Below are positions 6,296-15,913 of a stretch of 64,000 bases of DNA, one piece after another. Source of the DNA: Allomuricauda sp. CAU 1633. GTDB lineage: Bacteria > Bacteroidota > Bacteroidia > Flavobacteriales > Flavobacteriaceae. The translations under genes and the position numbers were made by a program. The notes below the pieces were generated by a model, which saw only the letters and a list, made by a program, of their open reading frames with translations, was not told where the DNA came from and searched no databases. The DNA lies in assembly GCF_017313225.1 (NCBI RefSeq), contig NZ_JAFLNE010000004.1, forward strand, positions 1-64,000. The letters run 5' to 3'. Position 1 is the first letter of the stretch; the number at the start of each line of letters is the position of its first letter.

Positions 6296-6378
6296 AAAAG
6301 CTTGACACAAATTACACGAATATCCACTAATTCAGGCCCTGATTGAACTTGAACTTGCGTTTTGAGTTTGAACCTGAA

Positions 6379-7518
6379 TCAGTAATTCACATACTCCACA
6401 ATCTCCAAACCATAACCCACCATTCCCACGCGACGGGTTTGTCCTGAGTTGGACAACAACCGAATCTTTGAAATATTTAAGTCATGAAGGATTTGCGCAC
6501 CGATACCAAAATCCTTGGCATCCATATCAATTTTGGGTGCTTTGTAGACACCTTGGGCCTGTAATTTCTTGAATTCGGCCAAGCGGCTCAGCAAATTCAT
6601 GGACTGGTTGTCTTGGTTGATAAAGATCATAGCACCTTTTTCTTCAGAATTCAAGACATTGAACATGCGTTGCAATGCCTCATCTGGGTTATTGGTCAAA
6701 GTGCCCAACATATCATTGTTCACCAAGGTGGAATTGATTCGGGTGAGGACAGGCTCCCCGGATTTCCAACTTCCCTTTACCAAAGCAATATGCACTTGAT
6801 TGTTAGTGGTTTGCTTGTAAGCCCGTAGTCGAAATTCCCCGAAACGGGTTTTCATGTCGAAAGCCTCTTTGAGTTCAATAAGACTGTCGTGCTCCATACG
6901 GTAGGCAATCAAATCCTCGATGGATACAATTTTCAAATCGAACTTTTTGGCCACTTCCAGTAGTTCCGGCAATCGGGCCATACTGCCATCCTCGTTCATG
7001 ATCTCCACAATAACACCAGCAGGCTCCAAACCGGCCAAACGTGCAAAATCAATGGCAGCTTCAGTATGCCCCGTACGGCGCAAAACACCGCCTTCCTTGG
7101 CAATCAATGGAAAAATATGCCCAGGACGGGCCAATTCATGGGGTTTTGTGGCCGAATCGGTCAATGCCAATACGGTTTTGGCTCTATCAGCAGCCGAAAT
7201 TCCAGTCGTTACCCCATTGCCACGCAAATCCACGGAAACGGTGAAAGCGGTTTCCAAGGGGTCGGAGTTGTGGGTCACCATTTTATGGAGGCCAAGGTCT
7301 TTACATCTTCCTTCGGTAAGGGGAGCACAGATAAGTCCACGGCCATGGGTGGCCATAAAATTCACCATCTCTGGGGTAATAAGTTCCGCTGCGGCCAAAA
7401 AATCACCTTCATTTTCGCGGTTTTCATCATCCACCACAATAATCACTTTCCCTTGACGGATATCCTCAATGGCTTCTTCTATGGCGTTTAGTTGTATTTT
7501 CTTATCCTTGGTAACCAT
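6379..7518 (-). CDS. ribB: 3,4-dihydroxy-2-butanone 4-phosphate synthase with degenerate GTP cyclohydrolase II domain
   Basis: The product has 379 residues, the length of bifunctional RibBA. The N-terminal DHBP synthase domain (1-205) is intact: DDENRENEGD (30-39), RPGHIFPL (131-138) and RTGHTEAAID (148-157), so ribulose-5-phosphate conversion for riboflavin synthesis is expected. The C-terminal domain keeps the fold (FGEFRLRAY; IRLLSNS) but the zinc site is lost: where RibA has HSECLTGD..C.C this protein has NSTLVNND..T.N (262-276). The catalytic Arg loop is also replaced (QDNQSMNLL). It is therefore probably only RibB, with RibA supplied elsewhere. The start codon overlaps the lptG stop (TAATG), which suggests translational coupling. 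Confidence 0.9.
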   Translation of the reverse strand: MVTKDKKIQLNAIEEAIEDIRQGKVIIVVDDENRENEGDFLAAAELITPEMVNFMATHGRGLICAPLTEGRCKDLGLHKMVTHNSDPLETAFTVSVDLRGNGVTTGISAADRAKTVLALTDSATKPHELARPGHIFPLIAKEGGVLRRTGHTEAAIDFARLAGLEPAGVIVEIMNEDGSMARLPELLEVAKKFDLKIVSIEDLIAYRMEHDSLIELKEAFDMKTRFGEFRLRAYKQTTNNQVHIALVKGSWKSGEPVLTRINSTLVNNDMLGTLTNNPDEALQRMFNVLNSEEKGAMIFINQDNQSMNLLSRLAEFKKLQAQGVYKAPKIDMDAKDFGIGAQILHDLNISKIRLLSNSGQTRRVGMVGYGLEIVEYVNY

Positions 7519-9011
7519 TACTCTTCTTCTTCAGAATCTTTATCTTTCTTTTTAAATAGGGCTTTAATACGGTCAAAAATATGCCCAAACCCAAATAATC
7601 CTCTATCCGCTGTGGCCCGCCGGGTGAGCGAGATGCCCAAAGGCAGCATGATTATGGTAGGGAGCCACGCTCCAAATGCTGGGTGTATGTTCCCTTCCTT
7701 GGCATAGTTTCCAGCAAAAACCCCTATAAAATAATACGTCAAAAATAAAACAATGGCAATTACCATGGGGAGACCAAGCCCTCCTTTTCGAATGATGGCG
7801 CCCAATGGAGCCCCTACAAAGAAGAGAATAATACAGGAAAATGCCAGTGCATATTTATTGTGCAATGACAAAATGTGACTGTTGTAAAACTTGTATCGAC
7901 TTTGGAGCTCTTCCTTTTTTGAAATAACCGTGTTTAAAATACCGGACACAGAGTTTTTGGCGTTGTTTATGACTTGAAGCCGTTGCCATTCCTGAAGCGT
8001 GGCCAGAAGGTCATCAACATCCTTTATGGAATCAATCACTTCCTCCTCTGGCTTGGCAACCTTTACAGGCTGTAAACTATCATTTTTAATTCGTTTTTCA
8101 GGGAAGGCACCCATACGGTTGACAATATTCTTGGAGAAGGCCTCTACTTTTTCCAGATTGTTTTTGCCCAATGAATCAATATCCTTCACCAAGCGGCCTA
8201 CGTTCTTCATTTTGTCTGTAGTGATGTTCCCATCTTCCTCAAGATCCTGATTGTTGAGTTCAGAGATATCTATATTAATGGTATAGGTTACAAATTCTGA
8301 TTTGGCAAAGGGGTGTTTCCTTCTTTCTTTGGCATCCTTGGGAATTAGTTCTTCATAATAATGCCCATCTTTTAGGACCAGTTGAATGATATCGGATTCC
8401 TCACTACTAATCAATTCCCCAGTTTTGGCTTTAATGACCGTACTATTGATGTTCTGATCTGTTTTTTTATGGATAATGACATTATCCAAAAAACGGTCTT
8501 GTTCCCCGTACTTTTTATCCACTTTAATGTTCATGCCCTCCCCAGTGCCCTCAAAATCACTGAAAACGCCCTCCGTGATGGCAGCGGCCGGCTTTACCTT
8601 GGCAATGTTTCGCCTAAGGTTAAACATTTTTTGTTCAGACTTTGGGATGACGTTGTTCGCAAAGAAAAAAGTGACCACGCCCAAAAACAGCACAAAAACA
8701 ATCAGGCTGCGCATGCCCCTTTGTAGTGATATCCCTGAAGCCTTCATGGCAGCGAACTCATAGTTTTCCGCAAAGGTTCCAAAGGTCAAGATGGAAGACA
8801 GCAAAACCGTAAGCGGGAGTACTTTATCCACCAGGGTGGGGATAAAGTAGAAAATAAACTTTCCGATAATGACAATACCTAGACCTTTTCCAGCCAAATC
8901 ATCGATGAACAGCCATATGCCCTGAAAGATGAATATGACGATCAAGATGAAAAATGAACTGAAGAAATTATATAGAAATCTTCGTAATATATACTGGTCT
9001 AGTATTTTCAA
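7518..9011 (-). CDS. lptG: LptF/LptG-family lipopolysaccharide export permease
   Basis: The product has 497 residues. It opens with KILDQYILRRFL and two or three transmembrane helices, including the coupling segment MKASGISLQRGMRSL. A long periplasmic domain of mainly beta structure (about 130-370) follows, then three C-terminal helices and a charged KKKDKDSEEEE tail. LptF/G form the inner-membrane dimer that, with the ATPase LptB, extracts LPS toward the outer membrane. It is longer than enterobacterial LptG because the periplasmic part is expanded with a charged helical insert. It sits between lolA and ribB, 3 nt after lolA, overlapping ribB by one base. Confidence 0.88.
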   Translation of the reverse strand: MKILDQYILRRFLYNFFSSFFILIVIFIFQGIWLFIDDLAGKGLGIVIIGKFIFYFIPTLVDKVLPLTVLLSSILTFGTFAENYEFAAMKASGISLQRGMRSLIVFVLFLGVVTFFFANNVIPKSEQKMFNLRRNIAKVKPAAAITEGVFSDFEGTGEGMNIKVDKKYGEQDRFLDNVIIHKKTDQNINSTVIKAKTGELISSEESDIIQLVLKDGHYYEELIPKDAKERRKHPFAKSEFVTYTINIDISELNNQDLEEDGNITTDKMKNVGRLVKDIDSLGKNNLEKVEAFSKNIVNRMGAFPEKRIKNDSLQPVKVAKPEEEVIDSIKDVDDLLATLQEWQRLQVINNAKNSVSGILNTVISKKEELQSRYKFYNSHILSLHNKYALAFSCIILFFVGAPLGAIIRKGGLGLPMVIAIVLFLTYYFIGVFAGNYAKEGNIHPAFGAWLPTIIMLPLGISLTRRATADRGLFGFGHIFDRIKALFKKKDKDSEEEE

Positions 9012-9014
9012 TCC

Positions 9015-9662
9015 CTAGTTTCTTGTAATATAATACCCTTTGTCTTCGTATTTTTTCTCGTCAAAGGTAAACAGAGTGCTCGAAAGTGGCTGATTGGTTT
9101 TGAAAGAATTAACGGTGATAGTGGTTTTGGTACCATTGTTTCCCGTTTGTATCAACTTGTAGATATGCTTGGTCTGGGTATCAATTCCCAAAAGCACAGA
9201 TTTTATTTCCGTGTTGGAATCGATGGGAATCAATTTTACATACTGGATTTTTCGTCCATCCACATTTTGAAGAATGTCCCACTGGTAATTATGGCCTGTT
9301 TTGTAGAATGTCAACATTTTTGATGGACTTACATTGTCATCATCTTCATTAACATCCTCAATGGTGACCTCCTCATTTTCAGGAACGATGGTGTATACCT
9401 TTTTGCCATCGAAAAGCTGTTGGGCTCCCAAATAGTTCAGGAAATACTTTTCACCATCCAAGGTCACATTGCCATTGGTTTCTTGTTTTAGGTTAGCCTC
9501 GGTGTTTTCCAAGGTCGACCTAAAATCGATATAAATATTGTCGTAGCTTTTTACTTTATTGTACACCTCGTCCAAAAGGGCTTTGGCCTTATCCGAGCTT
9601 TGTCCGTAGGAGAAAAGCCCTGCTGCTAAAAATCCGATTAATAGAATATGTTTCTTGATCAT
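9015..9662 (-). CDS. lolA: Outer-membrane lipoprotein carrier LolA
   Basis: The product has 215 residues from ATG 9660-9662. An upstream ATG at 9678-9680 would give six more residues but overlap ftsK by 14 nt. The signal peptide MIKKHILLIGFLAAGLFSYGQ precedes a beta-rich domain with the LolA outline: KSYDNIYIDFRSTL, repeated beta strands and LLGIDTQTKHIYKL. It ferries lipoproteins through the periplasm from the LolCDE complex. Placed between ftsK and lptG, it makes this an envelope-biogenesis operon covering division, lipoprotein and LPS transport. Confidence 0.88.
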   Translation of the reverse strand: MIKKHILLIGFLAAGLFSYGQSSDKAKALLDEVYNKVKSYDNIYIDFRSTLENTEANLKQETNGNVTLDGEKYFLNYLGAQQLFDGKKVYTIVPENEEVTIEDVNEDDDNVSPSKMLTFYKTGHNYQWDILQNVDGRKIQYVKLIPIDSNTEIKSVLLGIDTQTKHIYKLIQTGNNGTKTTITVNSFKTNQPLSSTLFTFDEKKYEDKGYYITRN

Positions 9663-9666
9663 GGTT

Positions 9667-12045
9667 TTATTTTGATTCATTTTCTAACAATTGTTCCAAA
9701 GAATAAATATCGGGCACTAAAACCTGTCGGGCTTTGCTGCCTTCAAATGGGCCAACAATCCCGGCAGCCTCTAATTGATCTATAATTCTACCGGCCCTGT
9801 TGTATCCCAATTTTAATTTTCGTTGGATGAGGGAGGCAGAACCTTGCTGGGCTGTAACAATAACCTCAGCGGCTTCACGGAACATGGCATCCCTATCCGA
9901 AATGTCATAATCAATACCCGTGCCAGAATCTTCACCTACATATTCTGGCAGTAGGTGGGCTTCTGGATAGGCTCGTTGGGAACCGATGTATTCCGTAATC
10001 TTGCCCACTTCCGGAGTATCCACAAAGGCACATTGCAGTCGTGTAACATCGTTTCCTTGGGTAAAGAGCATATCACCACGACCGATAAGCTGGTCGGCAC
10101 CTTGGGCGTCCAAAATAGTTCTGGAATCTATTTTTGAGGTTACCCGAAACGCAATCCGTGCAGGGAAGTTGGCTTTGATGATTCCCGTAATAACGTTCAC
10201 TGAAGGCCGTTGCGTAGCAATGATCAAATGGATTCCGATAGCTCGAGCCAATTGCGCCAAACGGGCAATGGGGGTTTCCACTTCCTTGCCCGCGGTCATG
10301 ATCAAGTCGGCAAACTCATCAATCACCAAAACAATGTAAGGTAGAAACTTATGCCCGTCATTGGGGTTCAGTTTTCTGGCCTTGAATTTGACATTGTATT
10401 CCTTGATGTTTCGGACCATAGCTGTTTTTAGCAGTTCATACCGATTGTCCATCTCAATACAAAGCGAATTCAAGGTATTGATGACCTTTGTATTATCCGT
10501 AATGATGGCATCCTCAGAATCTGGAAGCTTTGCCAAAAAATGGCGTTCAATTTTGTTATAGAGCGTCAGTTCCACTTTTTTGGGATCAACCAAAACAAAC
10601 TTCACCTCAGCGGGATGTTTTTTGTAGAGCAACGAAGTAATTACCGCATTCAAACCAACGGATTTACCCTGACCCGTTGCTCCTGCCATGAGCATGTGGG
10701 GCATTTTCGCCAAATCCACCACAAAAGTTTCATTGCTAATGGTCTTTCCGAAGGCAATGGGCAATTCCATTTCGGCTTTTTGGAATTTGTTCGAAGCAAT
10801 CACCGAACGCATGGATACGGTTGTGGCATTTTTGTTGGGCACTTCAATACCGATGGTGCCTTTTCCTGGAATAGGGGCAATGATACGGATACCCAAAGCG
10901 GCCAAGGAAAGTGCAATGTCGTCCTCTAAATTCTTGATCTTGGAAATACGGATACCTGCTTCGGGAACAATTTCGTAGAGCGTTACTGTTGGACCAATGG
11001 TGGCCTTGATTTGCGCAATGCCAATCTTGTAGTTTTTAAGGGTACTTACAATTCGGTTTTTGTTTTCCTCAAGCTCTTCTTGGTTGATGGTAATACCACC
11101 CGAAGCACCATGAGCCTCCAAGAGATCTAATGGCGGGAATTTATAATTGCCCAGTTCCAATTTGGGGTCAAACTCCCCAAAATCCTTGACCAATTTTTCG
11201 GATTTGATATCGCTTTCCTCTTTCTCTTCCTCAACTTTTTCGACTTCCAGACTAATATCAACCTCTTCTTCCTGCGGAAGGTTTACATCCAACCCTGCCT
11301 CACTTTTTAAGGGAGGAATATCTTTTTTATGGGTATAGGTGTCAATTTTAACAGGTTGATTATCCTCTGGACTCAGGTCCAGACTTGTCTCTTCAGACTC
11401 ATCCGTTTCATCTGAAACAGATGCCGTCTTTTGAAAATCGGATGTAATTTGCTGCCGTTGCTTGCGAAAGAAATTGGCAACACCTTCAGGCGTAAAATTG
11501 AACAATCGCACCAAAATGACCATCAATACAAAAACCAGAATCAGGAACACCCCAATCTTTCCGGTGTAATCTTGCAGGAAATCGTTCATTTCATACCCAA
11601 TGAGTCCTCCGAGAAGTGGTTGGTCTATCGCAAAAAAGCCCAAGGCCACTGAAATCCAGATAACCCCCAACAAGCCCCAAATCCATTTTCCAATCAGTCC
11701 CTTGCCACCTAACCCCAAAAACAGATAGAGTCCGGTAACAGCCAGCAAGAGGGGAAAGGCAAAAGAGGCCAATCCAAACCCGCGGTACATAAAAAAATGG
11801 CTGACACTGGCGCCAAACTTGTTCAATAAGTTACTTGCTTCTGCATTTCTATTGGCAAACTCGGACAACAAACTTTGGTCTGCTTGCCAAGTGAAGTAGT
11901 AGGACATGAAAGAAAAGAACAGCGCAATGCTGAGAACAATGAGCAAACTACCAAAAATAATTTTGTTTTGCTTTGAGGGTTTCAGGGAAACCTTCTTTTT
12001 GGCTGCAGTAGGTTTGGATTTAGATTTTGTCCTTTTTTTCGCCAT
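9667..12045 (-). CDS. ftsK: DNA translocase FtsK/SpoIIIE
   Basis: The product has 792 residues. A basic N-terminus is followed by four to five transmembrane helices (about 30-185), then an acidic, disordered linker (about 205-295) and the alpha-beta motor. Walker A is GATGQGKS (455-462) and Walker B lies in LVIDEFADLIM. The C-terminal winged-helix gamma domain (about 720-785: SASLIQRKLKLGYNRAGRIIDQLE) reads KOPS-like polarity sequences. It pumps chromosome DNA across the closing septum and activates XerCD at dif. It is the first gene of the ftsK-lolA-lptG-ribB run and is separated from dgkA by 64 bp. Confidence 0.95.
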   Translation of the reverse strand: MAKKRTKSKSKPTAAKKKVSLKPSKQNKIIFGSLLIVLSIALFFSFMSYYFTWQADQSLLSEFANRNAEASNLLNKFGASVSHFFMYRGFGLASFAFPLLLAVTGLYLFLGLGGKGLIGKWIWGLLGVIWISVALGFFAIDQPLLGGLIGYEMNDFLQDYTGKIGVFLILVFVLMVILVRLFNFTPEGVANFFRKQRQQITSDFQKTASVSDETDESEETSLDLSPEDNQPVKIDTYTHKKDIPPLKSEAGLDVNLPQEEEVDISLEVEKVEEEKEESDIKSEKLVKDFGEFDPKLELGNYKFPPLDLLEAHGASGGITINQEELEENKNRIVSTLKNYKIGIAQIKATIGPTVTLYEIVPEAGIRISKIKNLEDDIALSLAALGIRIIAPIPGKGTIGIEVPNKNATTVSMRSVIASNKFQKAEMELPIAFGKTISNETFVVDLAKMPHMLMAGATGQGKSVGLNAVITSLLYKKHPAEVKFVLVDPKKVELTLYNKIERHFLAKLPDSEDAIITDNTKVINTLNSLCIEMDNRYELLKTAMVRNIKEYNVKFKARKLNPNDGHKFLPYIVLVIDEFADLIMTAGKEVETPIARLAQLARAIGIHLIIATQRPSVNVITGIIKANFPARIAFRVTSKIDSRTILDAQGADQLIGRGDMLFTQGNDVTRLQCAFVDTPEVGKITEYIGSQRAYPEAHLLPEYVGEDSGTGIDYDISDRDAMFREAAEVIVTAQQGSASLIQRKLKLGYNRAGRIIDQLEAAGIVGPFEGSKARQVLVPDIYSLEQLLENESK

Positions 12046-12109
12046 TGATCATGGTTTATGCGGGGCTAATTTACAAATTTACGCTGCTACGATTGGCCTT
12101 GGATGTTGC

Positions 12110-12475
12110 TTATAGCAATTTGGGTACGTAGATGATGAGTCCAATGATGCTTGCCACAATGGACACTATCATAACGGCGCCTGCGGAAATATCTTTTATA
12201 AAACCGATTTTGGGGTCATTTTTCGGTTGAATGTAGTCCGATATTTTTTCTATGGCCGTATTGATACCTTCAACACCCATGACCAAGCCAATGGCAAAGA
12301 GCTGAAGAATCCATTCCGTATTGGAAATCTGAAAATAGAACCCAGCTAGGGTCATTACGATTGCAATACCAAATTGGATTTGTATGCTGGCCTCGGTTCT
12401 TAGGAGCAAAAACATGCCCTTCAGTGCAAAGCCCACACTGCGAATCCTATTCTTCAAAAAAGATTCCCTAGGCAT
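12110..12475 (-). CDS. dgkA: Diacylglycerol kinase, DgkA family
   Basis: The product has 121 residues, typical of the small trimeric membrane kinases. Three transmembrane helices are visible after an amphipathic N-terminal helix (SVGFALKGMFLLLRTEASIQ). The catalytic signature is EGINTAIEKISDYI, followed by KDISAGAVMI. It phosphorylates diacylglycerol or undecaprenol at the inner membrane to recycle lipids. The start codon overlaps the 3' end of tpx by 8 nt, so the two are probably co-transcribed. Confidence 0.9.
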   Translation of the reverse strand: MPRESFLKNRIRSVGFALKGMFLLLRTEASIQIQFGIAIVMTLAGFYFQISNTEWILQLFAIGLVMGVEGINTAIEKISDYIQPKNDPKIGFIKDISAGAVMIVSIVASIIGLIIYVPKLL

Positions 12476-12974
12476 CCATCAATGCTTCAAGCGCTGCTTT
12501 ATAGTTGGGTTCATCCACCGTTTCGGCAACTTGTTCCGAATGGATTACCTCGCCATTTTCATTCAAGACCACAACAGAACGTGACAACAAACCCTGTAAA
12601 GGTCCATCGGTGAATTCCACATTGTATGCTTTTCCGAAGTTTCCATCCTTAAAATCAGAAAGGGTTTCTACTTTATCGATTCCCTCTGCACCACAAAAGC
12701 GGGCCTGGGCAAATGGTAGGTCTTTTGAAATGCACAAAATAGCAGTGTTTTCCAACTCGGCCGCTTCTTGATTAAACTGGCGAACGGATTGTGCACAGGT
12801 TCCGGTGTCAATGCTCGGAAAAATATTCAGGACCACTTTTTGACCTTTGTAATCCGATAGTGATGCAGAAGAAAGGTCATTTTTGGTCAATGTAAAATTG
12901 GGAGCTTGGGCACCATTCTCCGGAAGGTTGCCAAGGGTATGTATTTCGTTTCCTTTTAAGGTAACTGTAGCCAT
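12468..12974 (-). CDS. tpx: Thiol peroxidase Tpx (atypical 2-Cys peroxiredoxin)
   Basis: The product has 168 residues, full length. The peroxidatic cysteine is C60 in SIDTGTCAQSVRQFN and the resolving cysteine is C94 in ARFCGAEG, the spacing of Tpx enzymes. The TxxC motif and the N-terminal beta hairpin (TLKGNEIHTLG) also fit. It reduces hydrogen and alkyl peroxides in the cytoplasm using thioredoxin. It is upstream of and overlaps dgkA. Confidence 0.95.
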   Translation of the reverse strand: MATVTLKGNEIHTLGNLPENGAQAPNFTLTKNDLSSASLSDYKGQKVVLNIFPSIDTGTCAQSVRQFNQEAAELENTAILCISKDLPFAQARFCGAEGIDKVETLSDFKDGNFGKAYNVEFTDGPLQGLLSRSVVVLNENGEVIHSEQVAETVDEPNYKAALEALMDA

Positions 12975-13068
12975 GTTTTTATATTTTGGTTCATGGCCAA
13001 AAATACTTAAAAAAACCTTCTTTATGGATTGATGCGGAAAAGGTTTTTCAAAAAATGAAAGTGATTAT

Positions 13069-14559
13069 TTAAGATACTTTGTTGGTGGCGAGCATCTTTA
13101 TTTTAATCTTAAAAGCAGCGAAAAGCAAGGTCATAAATGGGCTCAACCAGTTGAAAACTGCATACAAAGCATATTCACCAACACCAACACCCAAAACGCT
13201 GCTGTGATAAGCACCGCAGGTGTTCCAGGGCACAAGTACCGAGGTAACGGTTCCGGAGTCTTCCAACGTACGGCTCAGGTTCTCTGGGGCCAATCCACGT
13301 TCTTCATAGGCTTTGGAGAACATTTTCCCAGGAACCACAATCGCCAAATATTGATCGGATGCGGTTACATTGAGTGCCAAACAGCTCCCAACGGTACTGG
13401 CAAAAAGCCCGAACATGGTCTTGGCCATTTTTAAAAGGGACTCTGTGATTCGTTCCAATGCACCTATACCATCCATAATGCCACCAAAGACCATGGCGCA
13501 CAAAATCAACCAGATAGTACCCATCATTCCGGACATCCCACCGGAGGAAAATAAATCGTTCAGTGCTGGGTCATCCGTGGCAATGTTGGTGTCCACCGTG
13601 ATGGCATTCAAAATACCTTTATAGCCCGATTCCAAAGTCAGACCCTCACCTCCACCAATGGTAGCCACTATTTCAGGTTGAAAAATGAGTGCGAACAATC
13701 CTCCAAGCAAAGTCCCAATCAACAACGCCAAAAGCGGAGGAGCTTTTTTTACAATCATAAAAATCACTATCACAGGTACTATAAAAAGCCAACCACTCAC
13801 ATTGAAAGTACCACTGATGTTTTCCAAAATGGAACCGGTATCGGCTACTCCTGAAGTATCTATCGTAAACCCAAGAATAATAAAAACAATCAGGGTAACG
13901 GCTATAGTTGGAACCGTAGTTATGGTCATATATTTAATGTGGGAAAACAACTCCCCACCAGCCATCGCAGGGGCCAGATTGGTAGTGTCGCTTAAGGGCG
14001 ACATCTTGTCCCCGAAATAGGCACCAGAAAGTACGGCGCCTGCCGTCATTCCCAATGAAATTCCCAAAGTTTGGCCTATACCGATAAGTGCTATCCCCAC
14101 CGTAGCCGCTGTGGTCCAGCTACTTCCAGTTGCAATTGAGATAATGGCGCAAATAACCACACAGGCCGCCAAAAATATGGTGGGATTCAGAATTTGAAGC
14201 CCATAATAGATCATGGCGGGAATAATACCGCTGACCAACCACGTTCCTGAAAGTGCACCGACCATTAATAGAATGAGCAAAGCTCCTGTAGTGGAACGGA
14301 CGTTCTCGGCCACTTCGGCAATCATCTTTTCATAGGAGACCTTGTTAAAAAAGCCTACAATGGCCGCTACAGCTCCACCTAATAACAAAATAAACTGATT
14401 GGAGCCACTCAGGGCATCATCGCCAAAGACAAAAACATTGTAGGCCAGCATGGCCACCAAGGCAAAAACCGGAATAAGGGCTTCCCAAATGTTGAGTTCT
14501 TTATTTTCTACAATATGTTCGTCTTCCCTAAACTTTGGCTTTTCTTTTTGGTTTGGCAT
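13069..14559 (-). CDS. nhaC: Na+/H+ antiporter, NhaC family
   Basis: The product has 496 residues and about twelve transmembrane helices. Motifs typical of NhaC-type transporters include SGTWLVSGIIPAMIYYGL, TGSSWTTAATVGIALIGIG, GAVLSGAYFGDKMSPLSDTTNLAPA and SDQYLAIVVPGKMF. It exports sodium in exchange for protons at the inner membrane, as expected in a marine bacterium. Some relatives exchange malate and lactate, but the NhaC pattern dominates. It stands alone, on the same strand as the gamma-lyase gene upstream. Confidence 0.88.
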   Translation of the reverse strand: MPNQKEKPKFREDEHIVENKELNIWEALIPVFALVAMLAYNVFVFGDDALSGSNQFILLLGGAVAAIVGFFNKVSYEKMIAEVAENVRSTTGALLILLMVGALSGTWLVSGIIPAMIYYGLQILNPTIFLAACVVICAIISIATGSSWTTAATVGIALIGIGQTLGISLGMTAGAVLSGAYFGDKMSPLSDTTNLAPAMAGGELFSHIKYMTITTVPTIAVTLIVFIILGFTIDTSGVADTGSILENISGTFNVSGWLFIVPVIVIFMIVKKAPPLLALLIGTLLGGLFALIFQPEIVATIGGGEGLTLESGYKGILNAITVDTNIATDDPALNDLFSSGGMSGMMGTIWLILCAMVFGGIMDGIGALERITESLLKMAKTMFGLFASTVGSCLALNVTASDQYLAIVVPGKMFSKAYEERGLAPENLSRTLEDSGTVTSVLVPWNTCGAYHSSVLGVGVGEYALYAVFNWLSPFMTLLFAAFKIKIKMLATNKVS

Positions 14560-14630
14560 GTGTTCTGAGTTAGATAGGAAGTAATATTACAACTTTGAAG
14601 TATGTTCTCCAAACCGTCAGTGGCCTCCCA

Positions 14631-15860
14631 TTATGCCAAAGTGGGGTTATCAGCCAAAATCCCCAAGGCTTCCATACAATTACGCATGGCCAAGTAGGTT
14701 TTGTGAATATCGTTGTCCAATCCAATGGAAAATCGAATCAATCCTTCTGTTAATCCCAGTTCTTTTTGTTCCTCCAATGGAATTTCAGAAGAAGTGGAGG
14801 TTCCAGATGCACTAAAAAGGGTTTTGTAAAACCCAAGACTCACGGCCAAATAGCCCAATTTCTCTTTTTGCATCATTTCCATTAAAGCATTGGCTTTGTC
14901 CAATGATCCTACATCCAGTGTCAGGAGTCCTCCGAAGCCATATTCAGGGTTCATTTGGGCTTTCATGGTTTGGTGTCCAGGGTGGCTTTCTAAACCGGGA
15001 TAGACCACTTTAAGCCCATCTTTTTCGAATTGTTGGGCCAGATAGAAAGCATTTTCACTGTGTTTTTTGATGCGGATGTGGAGTGTTCGCATATTTTTTA
15101 GGATGGAAGCCGCCCGTAGACTATCTAACGTACTACCCAGCAGCATTCCCGCCCCATCGTTTACATCTTTTAGGCTGAGGCAAAAATCCGAAGAAGCACA
15201 AACGGCCCCGGCCACACAATCACTGCTCCCGTTGATGAACTTGGTAAGACTGTGCACCACAATATCAGCGCCCAGTTTGGCCGCATTGATGCTCAATGGG
15301 GAAAACGTATTGTCCACCACCAAGGGAATACCATATTTTTTGGCTAGTTTGGAAAGGGCTTGAATGTCGGCTACTTCCAATAAAGGGTTACTGATAGCCT
15401 CACAATAAATCATTTTGGTGTTTGGGGTGATGGATTTTTCAACAATCTCCAAATCGGTGGTATCGATAAAGGAAGTGGAGATGTTGAATTTTTTCACAAA
15501 GTTTTTTAGGAAGGCATAAGTGCCCCCATAAATGGTTCTACTACAAACAATATGGTCACCGGAATCGCAAAGTTGAAAGATGACCGAGGTAATGGCTCCC
15601 ATACCACTGGCAAAAACGTTGGCCGATTCGGTTCCTTCCAATTGCGCCATGGCTTCACCTAAATAGAGATTGGAAGGGGAGGAGTGTCGGCTGTACAAAT
15701 AGCAACCTTCGGTATTTCCTTCAAAGGTATCGAACATGGTCTTGGCCGAAAGAAAGGTATAGGTGGATGAATCTGATATGGAGGGGTTTACTCCACCAAA
15801 TTCACCAAAATATTGAAGGTCTTGAATGTGTTCTGATGCTTTGTAGTCCATGATTGTCAT
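14631..15860 (-). CDS. Cys/Met metabolism PLP enzyme, methionine gamma-lyase-like
   Basis: The product has 409 residues. Fold-type I trans-sulfuration signatures are present: YSRHSSPSNLYLGEAMAQLEGTE, FASGMGAI, the PLP Asp in VVDNTFSP (D183) and Lys207 in VVHSLTKFINGSSD. Members cleave methionine, cystathionine or homocysteine. The divergent Lrp-type regulator and the lack of other methionine biosynthesis genes favour catabolic methionine gamma-lyase over cystathionine gamma-synthase. The start may be ATG 15858-15860 or the Met three codons later. The promoter region shares the repeated TAGAAT half-sites of its regulator. Confidence 0.82.
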   Translation of the reverse strand: MTIMDYKASEHIQDLQYFGEFGGVNPSISDSSTYTFLSAKTMFDTFEGNTEGCYLYSRHSSPSNLYLGEAMAQLEGTESANVFASGMGAITSVIFQLCDSGDHIVCSRTIYGGTYAFLKNFVKKFNISTSFIDTTDLEIVEKSITPNTKMIYCEAISNPLLEVADIQALSKLAKKYGIPLVVDNTFSPLSINAAKLGADIVVHSLTKFINGSSDCVAGAVCASSDFCLSLKDVNDGAGMLLGSTLDSLRAASILKNMRTLHIRIKKHSENAFYLAQQFEKDGLKVVYPGLESHPGHQTMKAQMNPEYGFGGLLTLDVGSLDKANALMEMMQKEKLGYLAVSLGFYKTLFSASGTSTSSEIPLEEQKELGLTEGLIRFSIGLDNDIHKTYLAMRNCMEALGILADNPTLA

Positions 15861-15881
15861 TTTTTGTAAAACTAACCATGA

Positions 15882-15913
15882 TTGGAGATAAAGTCAATAA
15901 TTATCTATATTTG
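15882..15913 (+). promoter_or_regulatory. Bacteroidota-type promoter of the Lrp gene
   Basis: TTG at 15882-15884 and TATATTTG at 15906-15913 are separated by 21 bp, fitting the -33 TTG / -7 TAnnTTTG pattern. Transcription would begin near 15920, inside the first operator, about 80 nt before the start codon. Confidence 0.6.

Noticed and set aside
6296..6378. Imperfect inverted repeat between the aminotransferase and ribB stops
   Set aside because: CTGATT/AATCAG closes the stem but the interior pairing is interrupted and there is no T run, so I do not call a terminator.
6920..7491. Long open frames opposite ribB and similar antisense frames elsewhere
   Set aside because: They mirror codon structure of well-supported genes on the other strand and show no protein family features.
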